From contig JAFGQH010000057.1 in the NCBI GenBank assembly GCA_016935815.1, forward strand, positions 1-60,034: 60,034 bases of DNA, in the 5' to 3' direction. Below, piece after piece: positions 1-10,730 of the stretch. The notes beneath the pieces were generated by a model. That model was not told the origin of the DNA and made no database searches. It saw nothing but the letters and a program-made list of their open reading frames with translations. The DNA comes from Bacilli bacterium. GTDB taxonomy: Bacteria; Bacillota_I; Bacilli_A; Izemoplasmatales; Hujiaoplasmataceae. Position numbers and translations under genes: made by a program. Position 1 is the first letter of the stretch; each line of letters begins with the position of its first letter.

Positions 1-172
1 CTTACTCATATTTGTCAATTCCCTTCTTCTGAAGGCTTTTTGTCATGGTTTACATTTTCCCTTGACTTTTGATAGTTATTCTCCTTTTAATTTCAAATAC
101 TTTGAACTTCAAAACTATTCTAACATAGTTAAAACTGTTTATCAAGCACTTTGCAAAAACAATCTTAAAAAG

Positions 173-191
173 AACCAGGAATTTCCTGGTT
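173..191 (-). terminator. Rho-independent terminator of the Nif3-like gene
   Basis: AACCAGGA-att-TCCTGGTT stem followed on the minus strand by CTTTTT, directly after the stop codon. Confidence 0.75.
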
Positions 192-955
192 TAGTATGGT
201 TTGTATGGATTTGTGTCAATTTCCGAGGCGATAAACTCGACATCAGGAAATTGTTTTAGTAGCATTTGTCTTACGGATTCCACGAAGATGATTTCGATAT
301 GATGTCCAACATCAAGAAGTGTCATTCCGAGTTGAATCGCATCCAAAGCAGTGTGGTAAGTGATATCTCCGGTGATATAAACATCGCATCCGCGTTTTTT
401 CGCCGCATACATGTGATGACTTCCTGATCCTCCTGAGATACCTACTATCGATACATCACGGTCATCTCGACCGATGACTTTGACATGTTCCAAATCAAAC
501 AATTGCTTGATGTTCTGGACAAAGAATTGGAATGGTACTTTCTCGATGGATCCATAGCGGCCGATATTGTCCACTTCATCCATCAATTTCGGATTTTGAA
601 TGCCGATTTTAGCAGCCAATAGATCATTCATCCCACCGTCTGCCACATCAAAATTCGTATGTGCGGAATAAACGGCGATATTGTGTTGAATCAAATTCTT
701 GACGATCCATCCTTTCGGAGAATCAAAAACGATGTTTTGCATCGGCTTGAACATCAGAGGGTGGTGAGATAGAATCAAATTCACTTTTTTTTGAATCGCT
801 TCTTTTACCACTTCCTTGGTCACGTCCAACGTGACCAAAACCCGTTCGGTTTTATGATTGAGAGTTCCCACTTGCAAACCGACATTGTCCCACTCATAAG
901 CGAGTTCCGTCGGATAATGAGTCTCGAAGTATTTGATGATGTCTACTGCATTCAT
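191..955 (-). CDS. Nif3-like dinuclear metal center hexameric protein (YqfO family)
   Basis: ORF 254 aa; EWDNVGLQVG and LILSHHPLMF motifs typical of the Nif3 family. Confidence 0.9.
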   Translation of the reverse strand: MNAVDIIKYFETHYPTELAYEWDNVGLQVGTLNHKTERVLVTLDVTKEVVKEAIQKKVNLILSHHPLMFKPMQNIVFDSPKGWIVKNLIQHNIAVYSAHTNFDVADGGMNDLLAAKIGIQNPKLMDEVDNIGRYGSIEKVPFQFFVQNIKQLFDLEHVKVIGRDDRDVSIVGISGGSGSHHMYAAKKRGCDVYITGDITYHTALDAIQLGMTLLDVGHHIEIIFVESVRQMLLKQFPDVEFIASEIDTNPYKPY

Positions 956-1602
956 TCCAGTACCTCCTTCAAAGTCGTGATACGTTGTGTAAGTTTTTCG
1001 CGTTCTTCTTCATTTTGGATGTTTAAGACAGCAGCTTCCAAAGTTTGAATGAAACGGCTTAAATATTCGAGAAAAGCGATTGGTCTATTTTGCAATATAT
1101 AAGGACCAAATTCCAGTTCGGTTTCTGTTAAGGACATTTTCCCTTTTTCGACGATGATGATCGGGTAGAATTTACCCTTGTCTTTGAGAAATTCTTCAGC
1201 GATGATCTGCCATTGATTATCCTGTAAAAACGACCGAAGAAACATCGCTTCCGAATTTGGTGAGAGAACCAATCTCTTAAGATATGTGGTATTTGCTTCT
1301 TTGATGATCGTGGCAATGCTTCGACCACCCAAACCCAAAATCGAGACAATGTCGATTTCCGGATTCAAATAGGGAAGTCCATCTGCCAAAACCAAAGTAA
1401 TCTGTTCTTCCAAATACGATTGTTCGACATTTCGTCTGGCATTTTCAAGCGGGTACTTCTTGTTGTCGGAAGCATAGGCATGTTTTACCAAACCTTTTTC
1501 GACCGCATAGATCGGCAGATATCCATGGTCTGTTCCACAATCCGCAAGGCAATGAAAACCATTCAGATATTTGGAACTCACTAGGAGTCGTTCGGAAATC
1601 AT
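952..1602 (-). CDS. trmK: tRNA (adenine(22)-N(1))-methyltransferase TrmK
   Basis: [21 protein letters not shown]-binding motif; [13 protein letters not shown]; position between rpoD and nif3 as in many Firmicutes. Confidence 0.88.
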   Translation of the reverse strand: MISERLLVSSKYLNGFHCLADCGTDHGYLPIYAVEKGLVKHAYASDNKKYPLENARRNVEQSYLEEQITLVLADGLPYLNPEIDIVSILGLGGRSIATIIKEANTTYLKRLVLSPNSEAMFLRSFLQDNQWQIIAEEFLKDKGKFYPIIIVEKGKMSLTETELEFGPYILQNRPIAFLEYLSRFIQTLEAAVLNIQNEEEREKLTQRITTLKEVLE

Positions 1603-2858
1603 TTTTGATATCCGTTATGGAAATCCTTCAGTTTTTTCGAACGTGTCGGGGTTCTCAATTTTCGAATCGCTTTGGCTTCAATCTGACGAATACGTTCCCG
1701 AGTGACATTGAATTCCTTCCCGACTTCTTCCAGAGTTCTGGATTTTCCATCGAGTAATCCAAAGCGCATTCTCAGGACTTTTTCTTCTCTGTCCGTCAAC
1801 GTACCCAAAGCAGAATCAAGTTCACGCTTCAGCATCTCTTTGGAGGTGTATTCATATGGTGTCAAAATATCTCCATCGGGAATGAAATCGCCCAAAGAAG
1901 AATCTTCTTCTTCTCCGACCGGTGATTCCAAAGAAATCGGTTCTTGTGCTGTCTTCTGGATCGCTTGCACGCGTTCCACGGATATTCCCATTTCTTCCGC
2001 GACTTCCTCTTGGGATGGTTCGCGTTTCAGTTTTTGAGTCAATGTTCGTTGTGTACGAACCATTTTGTTGATGGTTTCGACCATGTGGACCGGAATTCGA
2101 ATCGTACGAGCTTGGTCGGCAATCGCTCTTGTGATCGCCTGACGAATCCACCAGGTTGCGTAAGTGGAGAATTTATAACCTTTGGTATAGTCGAATTTAC
2201 CGACAGCTTTGATCAAACCCATGTTTCCTTCTTGGATCAGATCCAAAAATTGAAGGCCACGGGAAACATAGCGTTTTGCAATCGAAACGACGAGTCTTAG
2301 ATTGGCTTCCACCAATTTGGAACTTGCGAATTCGCCACGTTTTACGAGTTCTTCATAATCCGCCAATTCTTCTGTAGTGATGCCGATACTTTCTTCTTTT
2401 TTGTATTCAAATTCTTGTTTCGCTTTTTTGGCTCTGTCGACCAATACAGCGAGTTCATATTCTTCTTCACTGGATAACAGTTCCACGCGTCCGATTTCTT
2501 TTAAGTACATGCGGACCGGGTCGTCGACTTTGATTGAGACCATCGAATCGAACTTCTTCTCTTTCATCAGTTCCTCTTCGATTTCCTTCGAGAAATTGTT
2601 ATTGAGTTCGAGGTCTTTTTCGTTGACATAGTCGTCTTGGATATCATCCAAACTGACGGTATGATTTGGTTTGTTTTTGTCGTTTTCGATCATATCGAAG
2701 AACTCTTCCGGTAAAATCCCTTTTTTTGCGAGTTCTTGGACCAAGGTGTCAAAGTCTTTCGACTGTTTGTCCAACACCTCGAAGATTTCCGCGATTGTCA
2801 GAAATCCGTTTTGTTCGTGTTTCTTTTCCAGTGTTTCAATAATTTGTTTTTTGTCCAT
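1599..2858 (-). CDS. rpoD: RNA polymerase primary sigma factor RpoD/SigA
   Basis: [70 protein letters not shown]; downstream of dnaG. Confidence 0.98.
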   Translation of the reverse strand: MDKKQIIETLEKKHEQNGFLTIAEIFEVLDKQSKDFDTLVQELAKKGILPEEFFDMIENDKNKPNHTVSLDDIQDDYVNEKDLELNNNFSKEIEEELMKEKKFDSMVSIKVDDPVRMYLKEIGRVELLSSEEEYELAVLVDRAKKAKQEFEYKKEESIGITTEELADYEELVKRGEFASSKLVEANLRLVVSIAKRYVSRGLQFLDLIQEGNMGLIKAVGKFDYTKGYKFSTYATWWIRQAITRAIADQARTIRIPVHMVETINKMVRTQRTLTQKLKREPSQEEVAEEMGISVERVQAIQKTAQEPISLESPVGEEEDSSLGDFIPDGDILTPYEYTSKEMLKRELDSALGTLTDREEKVLRMRFGLLDGKSRTLEEVGKEFNVTRERIRQIEAKAIRKLRTPTRSKKLKDFHNGYQK

Positions 2859-4632
2859 TGTGTCTCCCTTCTAATTTTTTGATCTTTCCCTGAATGATCC
2901 GATTTTCATCTTGAAGTCGCACATAAGTGCCTGTGTCGCCTGCGGCCAAAGCTTTCTTGGCTTCCGCTTCGTTGGCTTTGATGTCTTCATTGAGATTTGC
3001 GACTTCCAGAGTTTTGATGCAGGACTCCAAATCCTCTTGATTGTATTCATAGTCTTGAAACAGGACTTGTTCCAAGAATTCGTTGTTTTTTTGGCTGAGT
3101 TTTGATTTCAGTACCACGAGTGGTTCGTCTGGATAGACACCCCAAGCATTCATCATCACCAAAATAGTGAGGATGTCTTTGTTTTGGAAATGCAATAGCT
3201 TGAATCTGCTGATGATTAAATCGCGATAGCGAATATCTTGAAGATAATAATTCAATACGGTTTTTTCAGCGGTTTCATATTTTGGCAATTTTAAAGTGTG
3301 TTGTTGGGTTCTCACCAGTTTGGATTGATAATCGTTTAATATCCGTTCATCGATCCGATTCTGTTGATAGTCGCCTATCAGTGTATCATAACGAATCCCT
3401 GTTTCCGAAGCAAAACGCTTGAGATAGATCTCTCGGATCATTCCGGATGTCTTGCTGAAGAAGTCAAACAAACGATCCTTTGCTTGTTCGATTTCCACAG
3501 GGCGGCGAAAATCCTTCTGTTCGACGATCATTTGATAGACGAACTCGTATTGATCCAATTGATTGTTGTTCAAGAACGTTTCAAAGTCTTTGTGTGTCGT
3601 GATATATTCATCCGGATCCAATCCATCCGGAAGCGATACGACATGCACATTGAGTTTGGCGCGTTCCAATAATTTGATTGCTTTGTAGCTGGCTTCTCTT
3701 CCGGGTTTGTCACCGTCGTAACAGACTACGACATTATCGGTGTATTTCTTGATGATCATCGCTTGATCGATGGTAAGTTGTGTTCCCATCGAGCAGATCG
3801 CTTCCTTGACACCTGCCATATGTGCTTTGATGACATCCATATATCCTTCCATCAGAACGATGCGTTCTTTGGAACGGATATAAGGAGTTGCGTGATAAAG
3901 GTTATACAGAGTCATACCCTTGGAGAAAATCTCCGTATATGGAGTATTGACGTATTTGGCCGGGTTGTCGGTGTCCCCGAAGATTCTTCCGGAGAATCCG
4001 ATGACTCGATTTTGTTCATCGCGAATCGGAAATAGGATGCGATCCCGAAACAAGTCATAGAAATTGCCTTCGGAATTGCGATTCACGAGTCCTGCATTCA
4101 TGAGATCCAACGGTTGGAACTCATTGGACAGATGAGTGAGCAGAGCATTGAATTTGTTCGGTGCGTAACCCAGTTGGAATTCTTCGATGGTCTGAAAATC
4201 CAACCCTCGATTCAAAAGATAATCCAAAGCCGGTTTTCCGGATTCAATGTTGAGCAGATTCAATGTATAGAATTGCAACGCCATATCATTTGCTTTGTAC
4301 AAATTGACATCGGTGCGTTGACGCTCATAGTGTTCATCTTCTTCAATCACGATATTATATTTCTCTGCCAGATAATGAATTGAATCGACATAGGAGAGAT
4401 TCTTGTATTCCTGGATGAATTTGATCGAATCACCTTTTTTTCCACAGCCAAAGCAGTTGAAAATCTGCCGTTCTTTACTGACGAAAAAAGAAGGCGTCTT
4501 TTCACTATGGAACGGGCATAAGCCTTTCATGTTCTTGCCAGCTGCCTGCAAAGGCACAAATTCACCGACCACATCAACAATATCAGCCGTATCTTTAATT
4601 AAATCGATTGTTTGTTGGCTGATTCTTGCCAT
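2836..4632 (-). CDS. dnaG: DNA primase
   Basis: CHC2 zinc finger [26 protein letters not shown]; Toprim EGYMDVI. Confidence 0.97.
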   Translation of the reverse strand: MARISQQTIDLIKDTADIVDVVGEFVPLQAAGKNMKGLCPFHSEKTPSFFVSKERQIFNCFGCGKKGDSIKFIQEYKNLSYVDSIHYLAEKYNIVIEEDEHYERQRTDVNLYKANDMALQFYTLNLLNIESGKPALDYLLNRGLDFQTIEEFQLGYAPNKFNALLTHLSNEFQPLDLMNAGLVNRNSEGNFYDLFRDRILFPIRDEQNRVIGFSGRIFGDTDNPAKYVNTPYTEIFSKGMTLYNLYHATPYIRSKERIVLMEGYMDVIKAHMAGVKEAICSMGTQLTIDQAMIIKKYTDNVVVCYDGDKPGREASYKAIKLLERAKLNVHVVSLPDGLDPDEYITTHKDFETFLNNNQLDQYEFVYQMIVEQKDFRRPVEIEQAKDRLFDFFSKTSGMIREIYLKRFASETGIRYDTLIGDYQQNRIDERILNDYQSKLVRTQQHTLKLPKYETAEKTVLNYYLQDIRYRDLIISRFKLLHFQNKDILTILVMMNAWGVYPDEPLVVLKSKLSQKNNEFLEQVLFQDYEYNQEDLESCIKTLEVANLNEDIKANEAEAKKALAAGDTGTYVRLQDENRIIQGKIKKLEGRHNGQKTNY

Positions 4633-4656
4633 AGATTCACCTTCTTATAGAGTTTG

Positions 4657-6039
4657 TTATTTGAGTGCTTTGAATAAATATACGTTGAGTTCACCGAGTG
4701 GTAAACGAATCTGTTCCATGGTGTCTCTTTCTCTTACGGTAACTGTTTCGTCTTCTAGCGTTTGTTGATCGATCGTGACGCAATATGGGGTTCCGATTGC
4801 ATCGGCACGGCGGTACCGTCTTCCGATGTTTCCGGTATCATCATAGGACACTTCGAAATCTTCCAACAATTGCTTGTAGACTTCTTCTGCTTTCTCACTT
4901 TGATATTTCTTCACAAGTGGTAAGACGGTGACTTTGATCGGAGCCAAAGCTTTTGAGATGCGAAGCAGGGTTCTGGTTTCTCCGCCTTCCAGTTCCTCTT
5001 CTTCCAAGTTGTCGCAAAGTACTGAGAGCAGTAACCGTTCGACACCAAGTGCCGGTTCGATAACATATGGTAAATAACTTTCATTGGTATCAGGGTCGAG
5101 ATATTCCAGTTTCTCACCGGAATGTTCCTGATGTCGACCGAGGTCATAATCCGTTCTGGAAGCGATACCCCAGAGTTCATCGAACCCCCAAGGAAAATCA
5201 AATACGATATCCGTCGTAGCATTGGAATAGAACGATAGTTTTTCTTTTGGATGATCGTAGAATTTCAAGTGATCTCGTTTCAGTCCTGCTTTGAGCAAGA
5301 AATCCATCGCGAATTGTTTCCAGTAGACAAACCATTCGAGTTCGGTCCCGGGTTTACAGAAGAACTCCATTTCCATCTGTTCGAATTCTCTCGTCCGGAA
5401 GATGAAATTTCCAGGAGTGATTTCGTTTCGGAATGATTTCCCGATTTGCCCGATCCCAAACGGAACTTTCTTTCTGGATGTCCGTTGGACATTTTTGAAG
5501 TTCAGAAAAATCCCTTGAGCGGTTTCCGGTCGCAAATAGATATCGTTGACGGAATCCGCAGTGACACCTTGATGCGTTTTGAACATCATGTTGAAATCGC
5601 GAATAGGCGTGTAATCTAACCCACCACAAACGGGACATTTGATTTTGTGTTCAATGATATAATCGTACATCTGGCTGTAATCCCAGCCGTCCGCGTCGAC
5701 TTCGCCATGTGTCGCTGTAGCAATCAAACTATCTGCTCTGTGTCTTGATTTGCATAACTTACAATCCATGAGAGGGTCTTTGAATCCGGTCGCATGACCA
5801 GTCGCTTCCCATGTCTTCGGGTTTAAAAGGATTGAAGAATCAATCCCTACGTTCAACGGATTTTTGGATACGAACTCTTCCCACCATAATTTCTTGATGT
5901 TGTTTTTGAGTGCGACTCCAAGTGGGCCGTAGTCCCAAGTATTGGCAAGACCTCCGTAGATCTCCGAACCTTGATATATAAATCCATAACGCTTTGCATA
6001 AGCGTTGAGTTGGTCTAAAGTTTGTTTCAAATGTCTCAT
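4657..6039 (-). CDS. glyS: glycyl-tRNA synthetase (dimeric, single-chain class II type)
   Basis: YGFIYQGSEIYGGLANTWDYGPLG; RPETAQGIFLNF; GIGQIGKSFRNEITPGNFIFRTREFEQMEMEFF. Confidence 0.96.
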   Translation of the reverse strand: MRHLKQTLDQLNAYAKRYGFIYQGSEIYGGLANTWDYGPLGVALKNNIKKLWWEEFVSKNPLNVGIDSSILLNPKTWEATGHATGFKDPLMDCKLCKSRHRADSLIATATHGEVDADGWDYSQMYDYIIEHKIKCPVCGGLDYTPIRDFNMMFKTHQGVTADSVNDIYLRPETAQGIFLNFKNVQRTSRKKVPFGIGQIGKSFRNEITPGNFIFRTREFEQMEMEFFCKPGTELEWFVYWKQFAMDFLLKAGLKRDHLKFYDHPKEKLSFYSNATTDIVFDFPWGFDELWGIASRTDYDLGRHQEHSGEKLEYLDPDTNESYLPYVIEPALGVERLLLSVLCDNLEEEELEGGETRTLLRISKALAPIKVTVLPLVKKYQSEKAEEVYKQLLEDFEVSYDDTGNIGRRYRRADAIGTPYCVTIDQQTLEDETVTVRERDTMEQIRLPLGELNVYLFKALK

Positions 6040-6073
6040 CCTCTCGTTTTTTTGTACATACTACACCATTTTA

Positions 6074-6102
6074 ATTATATGTTTTCCACCTCTGGTTGTC
6101 AA
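6074..6102 (-). promoter_or_regulatory. Consensus sigma-A promoter of glyS operon
   Basis: Minus strand TTGACA-17 nt-TATAAT. Confidence 0.8.
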
Positions 6103-6147
6103 GGAGACGAAATATAATACATTATATTTCAAGAAAATAGGAACCTA

Positions 6148-6879
6148 TCAATAGCCGATAAGTCCCACTAGCATTTTCCGCGAATTGGAGCGGAAATTCA
6201 AATGATATTCGTAATAACGGTCAATCACCCCTCGTAGTTCACGGAGCGTCTCTTCGGTATAATCGATCGGTGTTGGTGCTTGAAGATCGTAATAATAAAG
6301 TTTCATCATCAACTTGACACACTCGTCAGAAACCCTTGGTTCGTTACCTTGGTAGTGTTCTTTACAACACATTCCTCCTTCTCTTACCGAGAATTGAAGG
6401 TGGTCGGTTTTCCCACAACTCGTACAGCTTGTAAAGAGGGGATTGATTCCAAGCAAGTGAAGCAACTTCAGTTCGACCATATTGAGATAGGGAATGTATG
6501 CTTCTGTTGTTTTGACCTTGGCCAATATTTTCAATAAAAACAAATAGAGTTTTTCATGGTCATGTTCGTGTTGGGCAATATGATAGACAAGCTCTAAAAT
6601 GTGCTGAAGATAGGTAAAAGTCTCAATGTTTTCCTTCAGATCACGAAAATCTTCCAAGACATCTCCGTCTCGCAAGGTCTGCAAGTCTTTTCCACTGGTA
6701 TGAAGGCCTACAAGATTCAGTACACGGGTCAGATTGAGATATGGGCTTTTGACTTTTCTGCTTCCATGGACCAAGACGCTCATCAGTCCCTTATCGGTAT
6801 ACAGATAGAGGATTTGCGAACTCTCTTTATAGTCCAGTTTTTTCAAAATCAAGCCTTCAATGTATTCCAAGTCCATCAC
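6148..6879 (-). CDS. recO: DNA repair protein RecO
   Basis: EGLILKKLDYKESSQILYLYTDKGLMSVLVHGSRK; CxxC...C zinc motif CTSCG; downstream of era. Confidence 0.92.
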   Translation of the reverse strand: MMDLEYIEGLILKKLDYKESSQILYLYTDKGLMSVLVHGSRKVKSPYLNLTRVLNLVGLHTSGKDLQTLRDGDVLEDFRDLKENIETFTYLQHILELVYHIAQHEHDHEKLYLFLLKILAKVKTTEAYIPYLNMVELKLLHLLGINPLFTSCTSCGKTDHLQFSVREGGMCCKEHYQGNEPRVSDECVKLMMKLYYYDLQAPTPIDYTEETLRELRGVIDRYYEYHLNFRSNSRKMLVGLIGY

Positions 6880-7772
6880 CCATTTTGATCGGGTCTATAG
6901 CCGTAGTTCTTCAGGTAGTGTTCTCGATTTCGCCAATCTTTTTCGACTTTGACAAAGGTCTCAAGATAGGTTTTTTTACGAAGCAGTGCTTCGATATCGG
7001 TTCTGGCTTGACTACCGATGCGTTTTAACATTTGCCCGCCTTTTCCGATGATGATTCCCTTTTGTGATTTTCGTTCCACAACGATGGTGGCCATGATTTC
7101 CACAAGATCTTTCTTCTCTTTGAATTGCTCGAGATAGACCATGACGGAATGAGGAACTTCCTCATGGGTGTATTCCAGGATTTTCTCACGAATGAATTCC
7201 TGGATCAAGAAGGTCTCAGGACGATCTGATATTTCCCCATCCGGGTAGTATTTTGGCCCTTCATTGATTATCTTTTTGATATCCAGTATCAAGAAATTGA
7301 CGTTGGTTCCCTTGAGTGCGGAAATTCCAAATACACCTTTGAATGGGAAGTGCTCCTTATAAACATTAATCGCTTTTTCCAAACGATCGTAATCCGTAAT
7401 CGTATCGGTTTTGTTTATAATTAGATAAATTGGTGTTTTGATTTCTTTCAAACTCTCTAGGATTCCAAGATTGTACTCCATGACATCATCATAAGCATTC
7501 ACCAAAAACAAGACCAAGTCCACTGATTTGACTGTGGACAACGCAGCGGAAGACATGTATTCTCCCAGTCTGGTTTTTGCTTTGTGGATCCCCGGGGTAT
7601 CCATGAAAATGATTTGCGAATCGTCATCGTTATAAATCCCGGAAAATACATTCCGGGTAGTTTGTGGTTTGTTGGAGACAATCGCGACTTTTTGTTTCAG
7701 GATATGATTCAAAAGTGTTGACTTACCAACATTCGGTTCGCCGATGATGGATACGAAACCAGATTTAAACAT
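6876..7772 (-). CDS. era: GTPase Era
   Basis: GEPNVGKSTLLN (G1), DTPGIH (G3), NKTD (G4), C-terminal KH domain with GIIIGKGGQMLKRIG. Confidence 0.97.
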   Translation of the reverse strand: MFKSGFVSIIGEPNVGKSTLLNHILKQKVAIVSNKPQTTRNVFSGIYNDDDSQIIFMDTPGIHKAKTRLGEYMSSAALSTVKSVDLVLFLVNAYDDVMEYNLGILESLKEIKTPIYLIINKTDTITDYDRLEKAINVYKEHFPFKGVFGISALKGTNVNFLILDIKKIINEGPKYYPDGEISDRPETFLIQEFIREKILEYTHEEVPHSVMVYLEQFKEKKDLVEIMATIVVERKSQKGIIIGKGGQMLKRIGSQARTDIEALLRKKTYLETFVKVEKDWRNREHYLKNYGYRPDQNG

Positions 7773-8164
7773 TATAGATCCTCTTTGGTAAAGCCCAGTG
7801 GCAACAATTCCTTGTTTTTCATAGTCTTCATCTCTCCGGTTGATGTCGCTAAAATGACTTCAGCATCTTCTTCCATCAACTCTCTCATGACTTGACGGCA
7901 GGCTCCGCAAGGAGAGACGAAATAGTCTTTGTCCGTGTAAACCATGATGCGTTTGATGTCCTCTTTTTTCACACCTTGAGAATAAGCAGTGAACAAAGCG
8001 CTGCGTTCTGCACAGTTGGACAATCCATAGGATGCATTTTCAACATTGACGCCTTGGATGGTTTTCCCATCTTTGAGTTCGAGTACTGCGGAAACGCGGA
8101 ATTTCGAATATGGCACATAAGCGTTTTTTATGTTTTCTCTTGCCAACTCATATAATTTATTCAA
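7772..8164 (-). CDS. cdd: cytidine deaminase
   Basis: YSKFRVSAVL, NVENASYGLSNCAERSALF, SPCGACRQVMREL. Confidence 0.95.
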   Translation of the reverse strand: MNKLYELARENIKNAYVPYSKFRVSAVLELKDGKTIQGVNVENASYGLSNCAERSALFTAYSQGVKKEDIKRIMVYTDKDYFVSPCGACRQVMRELMEEDAEVILATSTGEMKTMKNKELLPLGFTKEDL

Positions 8165-8168
8165 ACTA

Positions 8169-8597
8169 TCACCTCTTGTATTTGGTCTGATTGATAATGG
8201 CGTTCTGCAAGGCGTTCATCTCTTCATTGTCTTCGTCTTTGATGTGATCATAGCCAAGACAGTGCAGGAAGCCATGGAGGGCGATAAATGCGAGTTCATA
8301 ATCGAAAGAATGCCCGAGTTCTTCCGCTTGTCTCTTGACGGTGTCAATGGAAATGAAGACATCTCCGATTTCCACCAAGTCATCCAAGTTCTCAAAGCTT
8401 AACACATCGGTTGGTTTATCCATATTTCGATATGTGCGATTGAGATCGTGGATCATTTCATCGGTGACAAAAATGACTGAAAGTATCGTTTTTTCAGTCA
8501 ATTTCAGATAACTGTATCCGGTTTTGATCACCGGTGTGATGATTCCTTGATATGTTTTTGAATCGTCATATTGATTGACGAAGTTAATCTTGATCAT
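8169..8597 (-). CDS. ybeY: endoribonuclease YbeY (rRNA maturation)
   Basis: HGFLHCLGYDH motif; start trimmed to ATG at 8597 (MIKINFVNQ), because the ORF-track start runs into phoH. Confidence 0.93.
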   Translation of the reverse strand: MIKINFVNQYDDSKTYQGIITPVIKTGYSYLKLTEKTILSVIFVTDEMIHDLNRTYRNMDKPTDVLSFENLDDLVEIGDVFISIDTVKRQAEELGHSFDYELAFIALHGFLHCLGYDHIKDEDNEEMNALQNAIINQTKYKR

Positions 8598-9552
8598 GCT
8601 CAAACCTCTTGATGATTGTTTGTACCAACGGGTGACGAACAACATCGCGGTCATCAAAATATAGAATATCAACGCTGTCGATATCTTGAAGGATTTCGCC
8701 GGCCTTTACGAGTCCTGAGATCATACTCTTCGGTAAATCGCTTTGGGTAATATCTCCTGTCACAATCATCTTCGACCCAAATCCGAGTCTCGTCAAAAAC
8801 AGTTTCATCTGATTGATAGTTGTGTTTTGAGCCTCATCCAAAATCACATATGCATTATCCAAAGTTCGACCTCTCATGTAAGCAAGAGGGGCGATTTCGA
8901 TGATGCCTTTTTCGATGTATTCCGTCGTTTGTTTTAGGCCTAAAACCTCATACATTGCATCATACAAAGGTCTCAGATATGGATCCACTTTTTCTTTCAA
9001 GTCTCCAGGTAGGAATCCTAGACTCTCTCCAGCCTCAACGGCAGGACGTGTTAGAATAATACGTTTGATGGATCCTTCTTTCAGTTTCTTCAACGCTAGT
9101 AACACCGCTAGATAAGTCTTACCGGTCCCAGCTGGTCCGATTCCGAATATCAAAGTGTTTCTGTCAATGGAATCGACATAGCGCTTCTGATTCAGCGTCT
9201 TGGGATATATTGGCTTTCCCGCAAACGTGCGAATGATCTCGGTACGCTCCACAAAAAGCGATAGGATATCTTCTTCGCTGTTCTCCATCAAAAGGTTTTT
9301 GATGTAGATGATGTCTCGATCCTGAAAACTGATGTTATTGCGAATCAATCCAATCAAAATACGAAACATCTTGGTTAAACTCAAGATGATGTTTTCTTCT
9401 TGAGTATCCACCATGACATCTTTGTTATTGGAAAAGATATCGACTTTGTATAGGCGTTTGAGCAACTTCAGATTCTTGTCATTTGAACCGAACAGTTCGA
9501 CCAGTTCGTTCAAATTCTCCAGGTCACTCTCCAATTTAATGATATTTGTCAC
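8584..9552 (-). CDS. phoH: PhoH family ATPase
   Basis: FGIGPAGTGKTYLAV Walker A; VILDEAQNTT Walker B; adjacent to ybeY. Confidence 0.96.
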   Translation of the reverse strand: MTNIIKLESDLENLNELVELFGSNDKNLKLLKRLYKVDIFSNNKDVMVDTQEENIILSLTKMFRILIGLIRNNISFQDRDIIYIKNLLMENSEEDILSLFVERTEIIRTFAGKPIYPKTLNQKRYVDSIDRNTLIFGIGPAGTGKTYLAVLLALKKLKEGSIKRIILTRPAVEAGESLGFLPGDLKEKVDPYLRPLYDAMYEVLGLKQTTEYIEKGIIEIAPLAYMRGRTLDNAYVILDEAQNTTINQMKLFLTRLGFGSKMIVTGDITQSDLPKSMISGLVKAGEILQDIDSVDILYFDDRDVVRHPLVQTIIKRFEHDQD

Positions 9553-9630
9553 TTAGAGCAATCATCTCCTTTACTATCATTATACCACAGTGTCGTCGCA
9601 AATCCTACGGGATATCGCGGTTTTAGTGGA

Positions 9631-9666
9631 AAAAATAATGACAATTCCTAAAACAGAATTGTCATT
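9631..9666 (-). terminator. Rho-independent terminator after rpsU
   Basis: AATGACAATTC / GAATTGTCATT 11-bp stem, minus-strand T-run. Confidence 0.85.
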
Positions 9667-9682
9667 AAAATCGACAGTAAAA

Positions 9683-9865
9683 TTATTTTTTTTTGCCTTT
9701 CTTTTGGCGCGCTTTTAATTTCTTTGTGACACTTGGTTTCTCGTAATATTCTTTTTTACGGGCTTGAGCTAATGTACCGGAACGCGACACATCACGTTTA
9801 AAACGACGAAGTGCATCTTCGATGGTTTCGTTTTCTCTCACGACAGTCTTTGCCATTGCTTTCAC
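9683..9865 (-). CDS. rpsU: 30S ribosomal protein S21
   Basis: [38 protein letters not shown]. Confidence 0.95.
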   Translation of the reverse strand: MKAMAKTVVRENETIEDALRRFKRDVSRSGTLAQARKKEYYEKPSVTKKLKARQKKGKKK

Positions 9866-10012
9866 CCCTTTTCTTTAACCATAGACATTATACTAGATAT
9901 TAGTGCTTTTGTAAACTAATTTTTTTTGTCATTGTTTCATTTTGAGTTTTTTTATGATAAAATGTTATTAGTCGATATTTAGGCAATTTTTAGACAAAAC
10001 GAGGTGGATGTC

Positions 10013-10699
10013 ATGAGATTCATTGTAGGAGTTGGAGATTGGGATTTGGTCACGGTCATCGGCATTGTCGTCGGGGCCATTGTTGTTATTGTCATCCTGG
10101 CTTTGTTGATCAATTCCGGGAAGTACGCAGCGAGATATAAAAACTTCTATCGCAAGATGGATAAAACGATAAACAAACGATATAATGGAAACCTGTTGAA
10201 TGAGGATATCGTAAATCTCTATGCGAAAGATCAAACCAATACATACAAGACATTGCGCGGAAAAGGCAAGAAAAAAGTCAAAAAGTATTTCGACTACTAT
10301 ACCAAGAACATTCCGGAACTTGTGATGCTCAAGAGTTTTACTTCTTCCGATAAGAATAAGAATCAGGTTGTTTTCCTGTTATTGGATGAATACGACAAGG
10401 TTCAATATCGTTGGTACAGCAAGAGAAAGACCAAAGGCATCATCAAAACCTGTGACAAATATCAAGTTCTGACCACATTTGTCGGTTTCTTGTATGAATT
10501 GCCACTCAATATTCATGAAGATGCACCATTCCGATTCACGAACCATGATAATGACTATGTATTGACCTATCAAATCGTCAAGAAAGTCAAAGGTGGAAAA
10601 CGTAAAGTCAAAGAGAAAAAACTGTCCAAGAAAGAACAAAAAGCCTTGGAGCGCGTTCAAAAAGCCAAAGACAAAAAAGCAAGGAAACAAAAGAGATAA
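10013..10699 (+). CDS. hypothetical single-pass membrane protein with Lys-rich C-terminus
   Basis: ATG at 10013 preceded by gaggtgg RBS; one N-terminal TM segment; highly basic tail; family not recognised. Confidence 0.7.
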   Translation: MRFIVGVGDWDLVTVIGIVVGAIVVIVILALLINSGKYAARYKNFYRKMDKTINKRYNGNLLNEDIVNLYAKDQTNTYKTLRGKGKKKVKKYFDYYTKNIPELVMLKSFTSSDKNKNQVVFLLLDEYDKVQYRWYSKRKTKGIIKTCDKYQVLTTFVGFLYELPLNIHEDAPFRFTNHDNDYVLTYQIVKKVKGGKRKVKEKKLSKKEQKALERVQKAKDKKARKQKR

Positions 10700-10704
10700 A
10701 AAAC

Positions 10705-10730
10705 AAACCCAGAATCAATCTGGGTTTTTT
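10705..10730. terminator. Bidirectional Rho-independent terminator
   Basis: AAACCCAGA / TCTGGGTTT stem with A- and T-runs, between convergent genes. Confidence 0.85.

Noticed and set aside
62-259. 65 aa ORF at the window start
   Set aside because: Overlaps the Nif3 terminator and coding end; no RBS or homology signal
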